Notes under the pieces: generated by a model
What the model saw: only the letters and a program-made list of their open reading frames with translations
Database searches by the model: none
What the model was told of the DNA's origin: nothing
Translations under genes and position numbers: made by a program
DNA from: Pseudevernia furfuracea
Lineage: Eukaryota; Ascomycota; Lecanoromycetes; Lecanorales; Parmeliaceae
Direction of reading: 5' to 3'
NCBI GenBank assembly: GCA_022315425.1
Contig: JAIUPT010000050.1
Location: forward strand, 806,001 to 870,000
DNA: 64,000 bases
Shown: positions 12,536-24,041 of the stretch, one piece after another
Layout of the letters: each line of letters begins with the position of its first letter
Position numbering within the stretch: position 1 is the first letter of the stretch

Positions 12536-13786
12536 TCATTTCAAGCGCGGACCCTCGGTTTGAAACCACGGAACCTCCATGACCCACTTTCCACCGTTCT
12601 CCCACATGTGCAGGCCAATCTCCTCGTCCTCTTCAGCATCACGGTCCGCCCGCTCCGTGCCGCGCTTCTTCTCGACCGTCGCTTTTCCGGGCCATCTTCC
12701 GCCGTTGCTACGGTGATCACGCGGAGCCCGCAGAGCCGAGCCGTCGGGCGTCCTCTGGGCTTTGGGCAATGTAGGCGGGGGCGCCACGGGTTCTCGAGCG
12801 GGATCCAGCTTCAACGGCTCCGAACGAGGATTCGGTCCCCGTCTCGAAGTCTCGCCGCTCGCGGCGGACAACGATGCTCCCTTCTCGCCCGACGACGACG
12901 TGGAAGAAGGGTGATGGTAACGGCGCTCGGCGAACGTTTCCGGGCGGATCCCCCGCGCCGCGACCGCCATGAGCTGGTTCAGGACCAGGAACTCGAGCTT
13001 CAGTTTCAGGATGTAGCTGAAGGTCTGGATCGGATGGCTGATGCCGGTTTGGTTGAGGAAGACCAGGGCCACGGTCAGGATGTCCAAAGCGACGGCGATG
13101 ACGTTGACGTAGATGAGGTCGATCATGACGCGGCGCTGTCGGACGCTCGACTTGAGATTGAGGAGCTTGACCAGGGACCAGATGTAGATGCCGCCGATGA
13201 TGTTTTCGGCGATGGTGTAGCCGAGCTGAGTGCAACGATCGACGATGGCTTCCCTGGGCGAGTAGAGGGCGGAGAGGCGTGGGTTGTAGGGATCGTATGC
13301 TTGCCAGACTAAAGACCAGGTTGGGATAATCATCAGGGACGCAACGGCTACGATCATGATGAGTATCCGTCGTTGAAGGTTGCGGTTCCGGTTGACGAGG
13401 TGGAGTCTCGAATAGAGAACCAGAAGCTGTGCAGGAGCGTATATGGTCCAGCCCACCAGGATGAAGAGTGTGTATAGCGGCCAGAGGCGCTGGGAGTTAG
13501 GGAGGAAGGATTTCAAAACGACGGCGATGGAATCGATCACGCAGCCCCAGGTTCCAAGTAGCATGCACCAGTAGTATAGACCTTGCTTTCTCTTGAACGT
13601 TCGATAGATATCGAGATTGATGTCAAAGAAAAGGTAGAATACTATGGCGACAAAGCCACTTGCTGTGAGTTCTTCACCTGGTCTTAGGAGGCATGTTAGG
13701 TACCATTACGAGGTGAACCGGACTTGATCGCACCTCCAATCTGCAGGGGCCGCTTCTGCGACATCGTACACCGAGTAGGAACCCAT
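12536..13786 (-). CDS. DUF7703-like fungal multi-pass membrane protein
   Basis: Two exons, 13786-13734 and 13682-12536, with a 51-bp intron (donor GTGCGA, branch CTAAC, acceptor CTAAG); 399 aa. The N-terminal about 250 residues contain roughly seven hydrophobic helices, including FVAIVFYLFFDINLDIYRTF, GLYYWCMLLGTWGCVIDSIA and LWPLYTLFILVGWTIYAPAQ. The pattern GLYYWxxLLGTWG and the layout of helices match the family of fungal integral membrane proteins called DUF7703, as far as I can judge from memory. The C-terminal about 140 residues are polar and Pro/Arg/Glu-rich, probably cytosolic. Function unknown. The start is supported by the splice phase: exon 1 ends with AG and exon 2 continues with A to give Arg-Pro-Gly-Glu-Glu-Leu. 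Confidence 0.75.
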
Positions 13787-15237
13787 TGCGTTGATTCAAC
13801 GTACGCGAGATATAATCAGAAGTTCACAAAAAAAAGCGCAGGCTCATCGGAGAACTTCGACAAGCCCGGCCTTTGAAAATCGCAAAAGGAATGCTTCGAT
13901 ACTCTCAGGCCTTCTTATGTGCTGGGGTCTTCGCGCCCCCCCTCGCAACCCTCAACAAGGCACCGTGCATGCTGCGAGAACTCCGTATCCCGGCTCATGG
14001 ATTTCCGCATTCATTGTATGTTTCGAGAAATGCTGTGGTGCATACACCTCGAAAAGTGCTTCTGCACTCCTCAGCTCTGCCTAAAAAGCACGCTTCGCAA
14101 ATTTGCTTGTTCTGCGAATCGCCTGCACGCATTTCCATTCCTGGCACGTTTCGAAAGAGTGTGGGCAGTGATGGTGGAGGTGAGCTGCAATATTGGGGCA
14201 CGTTGAAGACAACGCTTGGAGAGCGAAGGCGATGATCTGCGGCACAGCATCTGCATTCCTTGAATGGCACTAGGAATAGGATCGTAACTTGCTCACATTG
14301 TTGGGAGATGGGTGTTGCCTACTATGGGACCAGCTCTTTGTTGGGGGAAGTAATACGTGTTCATGAAGGTGTGAGGCACTGTTCTGATCATTTTTTGATC
14401 CATACTGAAGTTGCTGTGTTTGAAATAATCATGCAGAAAACGGGTCCGACTCCTTCAATAGTCGAGAGCCGATGAGGGATTCTCTTGGCGGGTTTCAGGC
14501 AATCATGAAAAGATCGGATCCGACTGCCTTGATAGGCGACTGTTGCGAGGGATTCTATCGCATGCAGATCATGATTGCTGTGTTTCAAAGCAATCCCCCG
14601 ACTGCCTTGATAATTAACGGAATGAGAACATTCTTCGATACAAGGTCATAATTGCTGAGCCAAACCCCAGGACAGTAACCCGCTCCGAGGAGTGTACAGG
14701 CATCGAAACGAGATATACACGTATGAGCTTTCATTCATTGAGCTATCGAAGAATCATTTGGGTAGAAAGACAGGGTCAGAAGGCTTTGTCAACAGTCTGA
14801 TTCTCTGGCTTGAAGTCGCCTGATGTAGGCGCTTACGTAGCTGCAAGAGATCAACTTGCCTATCGATTGCACTGTGGGACCAACAGGTTTTTTGCTCGCC
14901 TTTCGGTAAGACTCCAAAATCTTCAAGGATTTCCCAACCCAACTTTCCCTCTTCTCAAGACTCTGGTCCATTCTATTACCTTCCTGTAGCCCTTATCTTG
15001 ATCATTTCACCAAGTTCCGCCAGCAGCTGAGCTGAAGATGGTGTGCTGATGTGGTCCCATCAACTAGCAATGAATGAGCGATCCATGTCAAAATGAAGGT
15101 GCTTTTTCAAGACGACTCACATTTTCACCGTGTGAAGAATTCCCAACGGCCCACTCGACACGAGCGACTTGTGGAAAGATTGGACAGCCACCTTTGAGCC
15201 GCATATGGGACGGGCGTCGCTCCTCTTAAGCTCAGAC
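13787..15237. other. Intergenic region with imperfect long repeats
   Basis: No supportable gene. Between about 14449 and 14630 a unit of about 70-79 bp beginning CCGACT(C/G)CCTT recurs imperfectly (starts near 14449, 14519 and 14598), with GAGGGATTCT shared by the first two. The rest is featureless. Confidence 0.45.
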
Positions 15238-16436
15238 CTACGACTCATGAATCCCGTATTTGTGCATTTCGTTCTCCAGGCGAGGATCCTCGCTGGCTTC
15301 CTCAGCATGAGCAGAGTCGATCCGTAAACCTGTGTCCATGGGCTTCGAGACAAGAATCCCCTCCCTAATTAGATCATCCGTCATGGTATCCTTGCGCTGA
15401 TGTTGACCATGACCATGGCCATGACCATGAATGTGGTCATGGTCGTGGTCGAGGTCATTCATGGCAGTATCACTGCCATTTTCATTTCCTTCACCAGCGT
15501 TCTCGACCCAAGATTGTGGGTCGTTGGTAAGCGGAAATTTGATATTAGTATCCAGTCCTTGCGTGTCACCCCCTATGCGTCTCATAACCCACAGGTACAA
15601 CGGTCGTAGGGTCGGTATACATGCAGCAATGATCCCGATCTGTACCTCGAATAGCCGCCATAGCCAATTGATGATGCCATTGTATGTGCCGTCGAGGGGT
15701 ACGGATTGATTGTTGAGCACCGTCCGGACAAGGCAACAAGCTCCGGTGATGAACCCCAGACACATCAAGACCCATAACCCGATCTTAGTCTTCAGATCGA
15801 TCTGTACCCGCCAAAGGAACAATATCGGGAAGGCTGCAAAAGCAAAGTCGGAGATAACCGATATGACCGCTTGAGCAAGAATGATGCCTTCTTTTGCCTC
15901 CCTGCTCATGCAAGTGCCCCTGTTGTCCCATGCCGCGTGGATTGGCTGGCACTGCATGATCCATACGACGGTCAAAATGGTATTGGAGAAGAGTAGGAAC
16001 GCCACGGTACATTGTAGCGGTAAAAGCAGAACCTTGCTGTTGGGTAACCGCATTAGGAATAGACATATGGAAATTTTAGTCCACATGAGGGTAGCAAATG
16101 TTTGAACCCATTCCCCGTAGGTGTATTTCCTAAATTCTTGCAAGTTGTGAGGAGAGAGGAATTGCTGGTGTTTGCCAAAGCCGTAATTAACTTCGACAAA
16201 ATCGAGGCCTGCGCCTATCGTGGTTCCGAGCTGCCTGGTGGTCAGCAAGCTGGAGGCAGGTAGCGCTCGGAGGCACTTACCACCGCCAGTATGATAGCAG
16301 CATCATCGTACCAAAATTGATGCACGATCCACACGCGGGTAAAGATCCGAAGGAAGAGGAATATTAGGACGAGTACGAGGAAAGCGATGGTAAGGGCGAG
16401 GATAGCGGGTCCCCAATTACCTTCGTCGCTGGCCAT
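15238..16436 (-). CDS. Fungal rhodopsin-like domain membrane protein with His-rich tail
   Basis: Two exons, 16436-16281 and 16230-15238, with a 50-bp intron (donor GTAAGT, branch GCTGAC, acceptor GGCAG); 382 aa. It matches the large fungal integral membrane family with a rhodopsin-like fold (DUF-type, relatives of PTH11-like proteins but without the CFEM domain). Seven hydrophobic segments are visible, e.g. AILALTIAFLVLVLIFLFLR and ILAQAVISVISDFAFAAFPI. Conserved marks are YDDAAI, KISICLFLMRL, the C-x-P pair in MQCQPIHAAWD, and GLWVLMCLGFITGACCLVR. Ligand unknown. The cytosolic tail holds a run of alternating His with Asp or Gly (about 15400-15450). Start MASDEGN gives helix 1 directly; longer upstream frame is unconserved. 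Confidence 0.85.
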
Positions 16437-16838
16437 TTTTGCGTGCTGCCTTCGCTTGTGGAGGTGTTTAGTATCTCTTTTGCTTGAAATACATTTGGGA
16501 AGAGAAAAGAGACGGGCAGATGAAGTGCTCATCATCAGGCTCAAGCTAGGAAGCGGCGTTGCTGATTTAGCCTTACTGTGGGGTAGTCCGCTGTCTCGAG
16601 TCTGCCTCGCCATCCCTGCCCTATGATACGAGCGATCATCACCATGTACGCAAAAAAACCTGGGGTTAAGCGAATGGAGGACTATCGTTAGCTTTATAAA
16701 TTGTAGAATCATTGATTCTGGGCCTATTTTGGACCTGGGGACGATCTACGGCAAGTGCGCTTGGTGTTCAAAACTTATCTTGTTCTCGAAGTCTATCAGT
16801 GATACATATGACCAATCGACAGCCATCACTCTATGCCA

Positions 16839-17135
16839 TCACGGACTCCTTGAACACTTCATTTGCCCGGCGGTAAACTCGGCATGAGGGACTGCTGGCG
16901 GAAAACTTAGTGTATTGGCAGGTGTGGGAGGGCCAGGCGCCATCAGGATATGGAATTCCGAAACGGTGACCGCGGTAGAAGGCGCGCTGATGACGCTTTG
17001 CAATGATGTTTCGACGAGGACATCAACAGAGCCCGCGGTCGAGCCACTGCTGAAAGTCGGAAAATCAGAAACGATTGTGACCGCGAAGAGCCAGCATGGT
17101 ACCAGAGCAATGCTGATCTTCGATGAGTTGCGCAT
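16839..17135 (-). CDS. Candidate small secreted protein
   Basis: A 98-aa frame starting MRNSSKISIALVPCWLFAVTI, which resembles a signal peptide, followed by a Ser/Thr/Ala/Pro-rich tail. It is read from a gene-poor stretch downstream of no clear promoter, and I recognise no domain. Short frames with a hydrophobic start occur by chance, so this is tentative. Confidence 0.25.
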   Translation of the reverse strand: MRNSSKISIALVPCWLFAVTIVSDFPTFSSGSTAGSVDVLVETSLQSVISAPSTAVTVSEFHILMAPGPPTPANTLSFPPAVPHAEFTAGQMKCSRSP

Positions 17136-18893
17136 CCTGGCGCTAGATGGGAGACAGAGAGTCGAAGTTTCACACAGAAGTAAATGAAATGTGCAGTGAG
17201 ACCGTAGTACCTATAGGAACGATGTCTTCGAACGAGTTTCACGAAGGAATAATTCATTCCTCCTCTTTAATTTTCGCCTTTGCTTTCGTCTTTTCTCTAA
17301 TAGAGTCTGATGTAAAAGATAACAAAAGGACGCAGCCCACCTATACCCAGTGATGTCTTCAATGAGTTTCCTCGAGCAAAAATCCTCAATAAACATGTTC
17401 AGTCTATTACAGACGAAGCAAAAATACAGAGCATCGATCAAAGAATAGAAGAGGCCACCAGCCGCAGTGGCATGGTTCTCAGCACATCGCTTTTGTGATA
17501 TGATCTCGCGGGCCATGTCACAGCTGGATTCAGACAATGGCATAGTGTGGTAGCACCTTCGTTCCCAGACTCTGTCGACCATGAGTGTGACTTGGAATGT
17601 GAAAGACGGCAGTCTTGATCGAGTCTCGAAGAAGAACTTCAGGGCTTCCAAGGCTCAAAGCCATGACTCGTATGAGTTCCATTAGGTCGCTTGCTAAAAT
17701 GATAACATGCCATGGTGGAAAGCATTTGACGTTTCGGGAGCTTGATATCCATGGAATCAATCAGATGGAGACGTGGGTGGGATATGGTGCTCAGCAGGTG
17801 GAAATTGCGTGCCTTTAACGTCGTAACGACGGGCTCTCTAGAATACTCTATCCGTCTATATAGCCCATGTGACTAGCCGAGAAGGGAGCGGGTGAGATGA
17901 GTGCGACAGATCTGGAGGCTTTGACGTTGACGATTATGCAAAGGGATCAAATTTGTGGGGCCAGGAGTGAAGATAGAGCCGAAAGGGGCAATGATACAGG
18001 GGGATCTACCGCCACGGCTATTTTGAGGATTAGGGGTTATTGACTTAATTGTTGAGCTGGATTATCTTGGGTATTCTGGATAATTATTGAATCTGCATCT
18101 AGCACTGCGTTTGCCAGTCTTGGTAACCAAGTAATTACTCGTTGACCAAGACCCTTGATATTTGGCCTTGTCTTGTTGCATTTCCTTGCATTTTTTTGCA
18201 TTTTTTTTAAAATGAAGATGGACACATGTTCAATGTTCATCGAGTGAAAGACGACTTTTGCACACGTTTTCTGTGTCGGAGAATTAACTTTTATTTTTAA
18301 TTTTTTAGCGTTACGGCGGGCCGCATAGTGCTGGCAGGCAGATTTGAACAGTCCACCAGTCGAATACCCAACAACACTAACACACTAAACCCCACCACTC
18401 TCCATCTGTATTCATCTGTATTGTTTAGGTAGAGTATTCCTTACTTCATATACCACTCCTACTACTACTCCTACTACTACTACTACTACTACCCTTTCCT
18501 CCTCTGCTCCATAAATACCTCTCAACATCCCTTCCACTTTCTCTTCCTTCTACCTTCACAAATTATCCTTCCCGTATCTACACAGCTCCAGCAGCTCAAT
18601 TGAGTGAGTCGAGTCTCCTTTCACCCTTCCCAAAGGTCAAGGACCTGCCTGTCACACCTGCCCCCCCCCCCCAACCCCCGTTTCTCCAGGTCTATGGCCT
18701 CTGCATGGCTTCCAGCAGCCCAATTGGCGTTGGACCATATGAACACGTTGTTCGAGTCCTTGCTAAATTATTCCCCCTTTTTGCCAAAGTCCAACCTCAT
18801 GTTGCACAGTTGCCATACCAGTCTCCTCGCTAATTGATCTTCAGAAACCCATAGGAAACCAGCCTGCTACCCTTTCTAATACCTTCGAACAAC
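17136..18893. other. Intergenic region and UGP1 upstream/leader
   Basis: No supportable gene. The right half is the UGP1 promoter and leader: a pyrimidine-rich CTACTA repeat at about 18457-18491, a TATA-like ATAAATA at 18511-18517, and a long CT-rich leader with a C-run near 18662-18672. A minus-strand frame at 17211-17760 was examined and not accepted. Confidence 0.5.
18511..18517 (+). promoter_or_regulatory. TATA-like box of the upstream UGP1 promoter
   Basis: ATAAATA followed by CT-rich sequence about 380 bp before the first UGP1 start codon. Position and pyrimidine-rich context fit a strong constitutive fungal promoter; inference only. Confidence 0.35.
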
Positions 18894-20981
18894 ATGGCGA
18901 CAGCACAGAGAGCCATACCCTCCCATCTCAGAGATAGCAGTGCCACAAACGGGGAGTCTCCAAGCGCTTTCAAACGGAACCACCATGGAAAGTCTCAATC
19001 ACACGTGGTGAGTGTGGAATGTCCTTGAAAACCCCTTGATCGACTGGCCGCGTGATGTGCTATTCTGGGTCTGAGAAAGCGCCGGCACCCGCACGCTTGT
19101 TTCCAAGCAGTCGGTGAACCTCGGTTAGAATAGAGAAGTTGTGACCTGAACCAGGAAATTTGGAAGGCGCTCATCGGTGATCTACAAGCTCAAAGCGCTG
19201 CCCCAGTTTTCCCTTACACAAGTATTCTTCCTTCGAGTGATACCTGAAGTGTCGAGCACTATCTACGTGTCGTTCGAGGGCCTCTCAACTGTTCAAACCT
19301 CTTGAGTCATTCGAGGGTTCTGCAACAGGCGTCTGACACGTTTTTTCTTCGTCGCTCGTCACTCATCCTTACATACCCTATGCTATTTCTTCCTTGACCC
19401 CCAACAACCCACGGTACAATGGCTACTACACAGAACATTACCGCAGACATGGTACCTATCATAGCAACGTCTTGATTTTCTAGATCACAGCTGACCAGAC
19501 GTCGCGCGACTTTACAGGCCTTCGAGAATACCTCCACTTCCGTTGCAGCTGGGCAAATGCGAAATGCCCTCAATGCTCTAGCTGAAACTTGCGAAGATGA
19601 GGAAGAAAAGGAGCGCTTCGAGACAGAGATGGACAACTTCTTTGGCCTCTTCCGACGCTATCTGAATGACAAAGCCAAGGGGAATGCGCTGTCCTGGGAC
19701 CGTATCGCTCCTCCACACCCAGAGCAAGTCGTCGACTACAACGATCTTGCGAACTCCGAATCCGTCGAATTTCTCAACAAGCTCGCTGTCATCAAGCTCA
19801 ACGGTGGTCTCGGTACATCCATGGGATGCGTTGGCCCGAAGTCTGTCATCGAGGTCCGTGACGGCATGTCTTTCTTGGACCTGTCCGTCCGTCAAATCGA
19901 ATACCTCAACCGAACCTACAACGTCAACGTGCCTTTCGTCTTGATGAACTCGTTTAACACCGATGAGGACACCCAGAACATCATCAAGAAATACGAAGGC
20001 CATAATATTGACATCATGACTTTCAACCAATCCCGATACCCCCGTGTGCTCCGCGACTCGTTACTCCCAGCTCCCAAGAAATACGACTCACAGATCTCCG
20101 ATTGGTACCCTCCTGGACACGGAGATGTCTTCGAATCGCTCTACAATTCTGGTATCCTGGAAAAGCTCATCGAGCGTGGCGTAGAGATTGTCTTCCTTTC
20201 CAACGCAGACAACTTGGGCGCGGTCTGCGATCTCCGCATCCTACAGCACATGGTCCAGTCCGAGTCGGAATACATAATGGAATTGACAGACAAGACCAAG
20301 GCTGATGTTAAGGGAGGTACCATCATCGACTACGAAGGCTCAGTCCGTCTTTTGGAAATCGCTCAGGTTCCCAAGCAATACACGAATGAATTCAAGTCGA
20401 TCAAGAAGTTCAAGTACTTCAACACCAACAACATCTGGCTCAACCTGAAAGCCATCAAGCGAGTGGTGGAAGACAATGAACTCGAGATGGAGATCATCCC
20501 CAACAACAAATCCATTCCCGCTGACAAGAAAGGAGAGTCGGATGTCAATATTGTGCAGTTGGAGACCGCCGTTGGTGCCGCCATTCGCCACTTCAAGAAC
20601 GCTCACGGTGTCAACGTGCCTCGTCGTCGTTTCCTGCCCGTCAAGACGTGCTCCGATCTCATGCTCGTCAAGTCAGATCTCTACAGCTTGAAGCACGGCC
20701 AGCTCGTGATTGACGATAGCCGATTCGGCCCAGCACCGTTGATCAAGCTTGGCAATGACTTCAAGAAGGTCAGCGACTTCCAGAAGCGCATCAGCAGCAT
20801 TCCCAAGATCCTAGAGTTGGACCACTTGACCATCACAGGAGCTGTCAATCTAGGCCGTGGTGTGGTGTTGAAGGGGACCGTCATCATTGTGGCTACGGAA
20901 GGCAGCACTATTGACATACCTCCCGGATCAATCCTGGAAAACGTGGTCGTGCAGGGTAGTTTAAGGCTGTTGGAGCATTGA
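18894..20981 (+). CDS. UGP1: UTP-glucose-1-phosphate uridylyltransferase
   Basis: Two exons, 18894-19007 and 19518-20981; 525 aa. The enzyme makes UDP-glucose from UTP and glucose-1-phosphate in the cytosol, supplying wall glucan, glycogen, trehalose and galactose metabolism. The catalytic nucleotide-binding loop KLNGGLGTSMGCVGPKS and NADNLGAVCDLRI are present, followed by a C-terminal part with the usual beta-helix (NLGRGVVLKGTVIIVA). Length fits fungal orthologues. Exon 1 encodes a polar 38-residue leader (MATAQRAIPSHLRDSSATNG) that I recall from other filamentous ascomycetes. The 510-bp intron is nine times longer than the others here and contains a second possible first exon at 19419-19451 (listed separately). 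Confidence 0.96.
19419..19451 (+). other. UGP1: Alternative first exon of UGP1 inside intron 1
   Basis: ATGGCTACTACACAG... encodes MATTQNITADM (11 aa), followed by the donor-like GTACCT and in phase 0, exactly the phase needed to join exon 2 at 19518. It is preceded by a CT-rich stretch and an AC-rich leader, as at a real start, and has no acceptor AG directly before it, so an internal exon is unlikely. Joining it would give a shorter isoform (498 aa) starting like the yeast enzyme. Inference from phase and context. Confidence 0.55.
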
Positions 20982-21918
20982 GCGACGGCGTCCCTATCGC
21001 GCTTTATGCGGAGATGCTATTGTATTTGCAGGGAATGGAAATCCAGATAGCTGAATGGCCGCTGGTCTCCACTGGGCATGGTCATGTCGGGTTGTAAGGT
21101 TGGAATATGAGCAAGGCTCTGTTGTTGCGTCACCCGTCTCCCAAGGAGGCAACCTAATGTTACATAGATAGATAGACCTTTGTGTTACACATCATGTTCT
21201 TTTACCTCGCATACTCTACATAGATGGATCAATAACGGATACCATACCTACTCGAGGAGAGGCAAGCTTGGTGTTTAGATAGCGTCAGACTTAAATCGGA
21301 GATTCGAGACAAACCGATAATATAATACCGTACTGTATCAAGCTCCCGTACCAAGCTTTCTCGCACGCGATGATGCCGCCCGTTGGGCGCTGGACGCCAT
21401 ATATAGTCTCTACCGTCTACTGTATTTCACCGTTTCCACGCTCATCGTAATTGGTCAAAAACAAATACTTTTCCAACGTATCATTGTCTTCAATTATATT
21501 GCACTGTCTCTGCTCTCTACCACTGGCTTGGCCAAGAATTATCCACAAGATCGATCGCTGAGATCTTGCTGACATTGTCCGCTCGATTACGACGCTTTAT
21601 CGGCTGAAAATAATAAGAAAATAAGAAAGTAAATCAATCCGGATTTGCCATACGAAAACGTCAATATCTTCACATTTCTCCTTTGTACTCATGGTATGAA
21701 AGTGGACTGGACTACTACGTTAAAGGAAGAGCGGACTTGTATGCCTGCATCTTACACATATAAATGATAAATCTCTCCACCCGTGGGCAAATGAGCACGC
21801 GACCCATTTGCTCATTGAACGAGACATTATTTACACCATTCGAAATCAACAACAGCCCCTATAATCAGGCCAGCCCAGCATCTATAATGCGGCCATATCT
21901 TCCACCACGACAACACCA
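20982..21918. other. Intergenic region between UGP1 and LicD-like gene
   Basis: Expected to hold the UGP1 3' UTR and the promoter of the next gene. No coding signal; AT-rich with ATATAA-like stretches. The last 130 bp before 21919 are the probable leader. Confidence 0.6.
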
Positions 21919-23114
21919 ATGATCTTTCGGTCACCCTGCCGGCTTTCGCTCGCCCTCGTCTTCACAGTCTTGCTGCTGCTGCATGGTCTTGTGAAAGGAG
22001 ACGCGGATATTGAAAGTGTGAGGATACATCATGATTACGAAGATATGAGTGGGAGAGGTGGAGACCCCAAGGCCAAGTATTGGCGTAAGTACCATGAATC
22101 CTTTTGCGATGCCTGTCGCTAATGCTGGCCTTATTTACAGATGAGTCGGTGTAAGTCTTGATGTCGTACATTGAAAAACGAAAGCGCTAAACAGGCTCCT
22201 CAGCTTCCATCCACACTACGATGGCCGGTAGGACAAGACCTAATTCAATGGAATAGGAGACCATGCTGACTAAAAACAGCTTTACCAACCACACCCTCCC
22301 CTACGAAGAACAAAAAGCAAACCTTTCCCTCCTCATGCAATCATACCTCTCCTCAATGTCAGACATAGGTGCAGAAACATGGATCATACACGGCACGCTC
22401 CTAGGCTGGTGGTGGAACCGCAGAGTATGCTCTCCCAACCCACATCGCGATGGTCTCTTCTGACAGGGCCACTTAGATCATGCCCTGGGACTCCGACATT
22501 GATGTGCAGATGACAAATACTACAGTCCATATGCTTGCCAGCTATTACAACATGACCATCCATACTTTCGATATCGGCGATCATGAGAAGAGGGACTACA
22601 TGTTAGAGGTCAACCCGAAATATACGGACCCGTCATACGATGATACTTTAAATGTCATCGATGCAAGATGGATAGATACAGAGACAGGCCTCTTCATCGA
22701 CATAACCGCCGTGCGGCCACACCCGAAGAAAAAGGGCATAATGTGCTCCAAAGATCAGCACGAAGAAAAGGTACGTCCTTCCACTTTCCTCCCTTGACTT
22801 CTTGATATCCGACGCCGCCAGCCCAACCCAATCCACTGACCAGTTTCCCACAGGTTCAAGATCTCTTCCCCCTCCGCGACTCTCTCTTCGAAGATCAGCC
22901 AGTCAAGATCCCCTACAACTACGCCCGCCTGCTCACGCAAGAATACGGCAATGCTGCCCTTACGAAGACCGAGTACTCGGACCACCGCTTCAATACGACA
23001 AGTATGGACTGGGAGCGATTCATGTCAGTGAGCCCCCAAGAGAAAGTGGCTTGTCGGGTCTCGCAGGCTTTGCTGCGCGGTGGGAGGAGGAGCAGGGCGA
23101 AGTGCGTTGGCTGA
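21919..23114 (+). CDS. LicD family (phosphorylcholine/mannosylphosphate transferase-like) protein
   Basis: Six exons: 21919-22084, 22141-22150, 22204-22227, 22280-22424, 22477-22770, 22854-23114; 299 aa. LicD/fukutin-like proteins transfer phosphodiester-linked groups to glycans in the secretory pathway; in fungi they are linked to mannosylphosphorylation of cell-surface glycans. An N-terminal hydrophobic segment (LALVFTVLLLLHGLVKG) acts as signal or anchor. The family core HGTLLGWWWNR, IMPWDSDIDVQM (DxD motif) and GLFIDITAVRP is intact. Exon 2 is only 10 nt; it and exon 3 restore the conserved HESVFHPHYDGRF. The C-terminal end is least certain: GTGAGC after MS codons near 23026 could be another donor, so the last about 30 residues may be wrong. 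Confidence 0.85.
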
Positions 23115-23390
23115 CGCGCCGGCAGGATCCAACCTGATGAAGGCGGAGGCGGAGTGAGGTATCCGGACGGGAGCGTGGAGGAGGAGGATGGGGATGAGGA
23201 GGAAAGTTGACACAAACAGCCAACATGGCGGGGGGGGGATGTTGTCGGTGCCGCATAGCTTGCGATTTTTTCGAATGCATGGAGCGATGGAGTATTTGGA
23301 AAAACTATATCGACATGCATGTACGGAATGAAGCCATCTTTCACTTCACGTTCTGGACGACGGCGATGTATATGACACCCGATTCAATCA

Positions 23391-23424
<34 letters not shown>

Positions 23425-24041
23425 GACCCGACCCATCTCTGCAAGCAATGAGTCGACTCCGACTCCGACTCCCGGATGCCAAAAAAAGATGATACTTATA
23501 ATCCCCCCCCCCCCCCCCCCCCCGAAAAAGCAGCCAGAAAGAGTAGCTTCGCAGAGATGGTTACTGCTGTGGAGGATCGAAGGGGGCAAGGATGGTAATG
23601 CCGTTGCTTGTTTCTTGGCCCCGGTTGGGACAGCTGGGGGTCCGGAAGATGCTTTTTGGGGGGACGGGTGGCCATGAATGTCCGTCTACCGAGGGGGGCT
23701 GGGGACAAGAAAGTGTCTCTCCTACTTGGGGAAAGCTCAAAATCGCCGACGCGTCCATTTTTTAGGGGGAGAGCCATGATGGATTGTTTGTCAAAGTCTC
23801 TCTATTATTGTTCGAGTTTACGCATCTGGGAGATGTAGCACCATTATCTCATATGTTCATATTGTAAAGCGTCGAAAGCTCTGAATTATGTTACAGGCAA
23901 AATGCCACACCAAAATGAGTAGAGATGCCTCCAAGTAGAGTAGAGTACCCGTGGAAGTTATCCAAAATGGTATCGTCCTCGTTTGTGTCCATTTCCCTTG
24001 GATTTTCAATCATTCAATCATGCAAAACGCTGGCAATTCGT
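23115..24041. other. Intergenic region with simple repeats
   Basis: Convergent 3' ends of the LicD-like gene and the Zn2Cys6 gene. Holds a (CAAT)n microsatellite at about 23389-23423, CGACTC repeats near 23452-23470 and a C-run of about 21 bases at 23503-23523. No gene seen. Confidence 0.65.

Noticed and set aside
12374..13312. 312-codon plus-strand frame
   Set aside because: Antisense shadow of the DUF7703-like gene; Arg/Asp-rich nonsense composition and no domain.
17211..17760. Overlapping minus frames downstream of the UGP1 upstream region
   Set aside because: No recognisable protein and no consistent splice model.
18600..18837. Two overlapping 77-codon frames in the UGP1 leader
   Set aside because: They sit in a CT-rich leader with a C-run and have no conserved content.
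23389..23423. Regular short repeats as a possible CRISPR-like array
   Set aside because: Simple (CAAT)n microsatellite without spacers in a eukaryotic genome.
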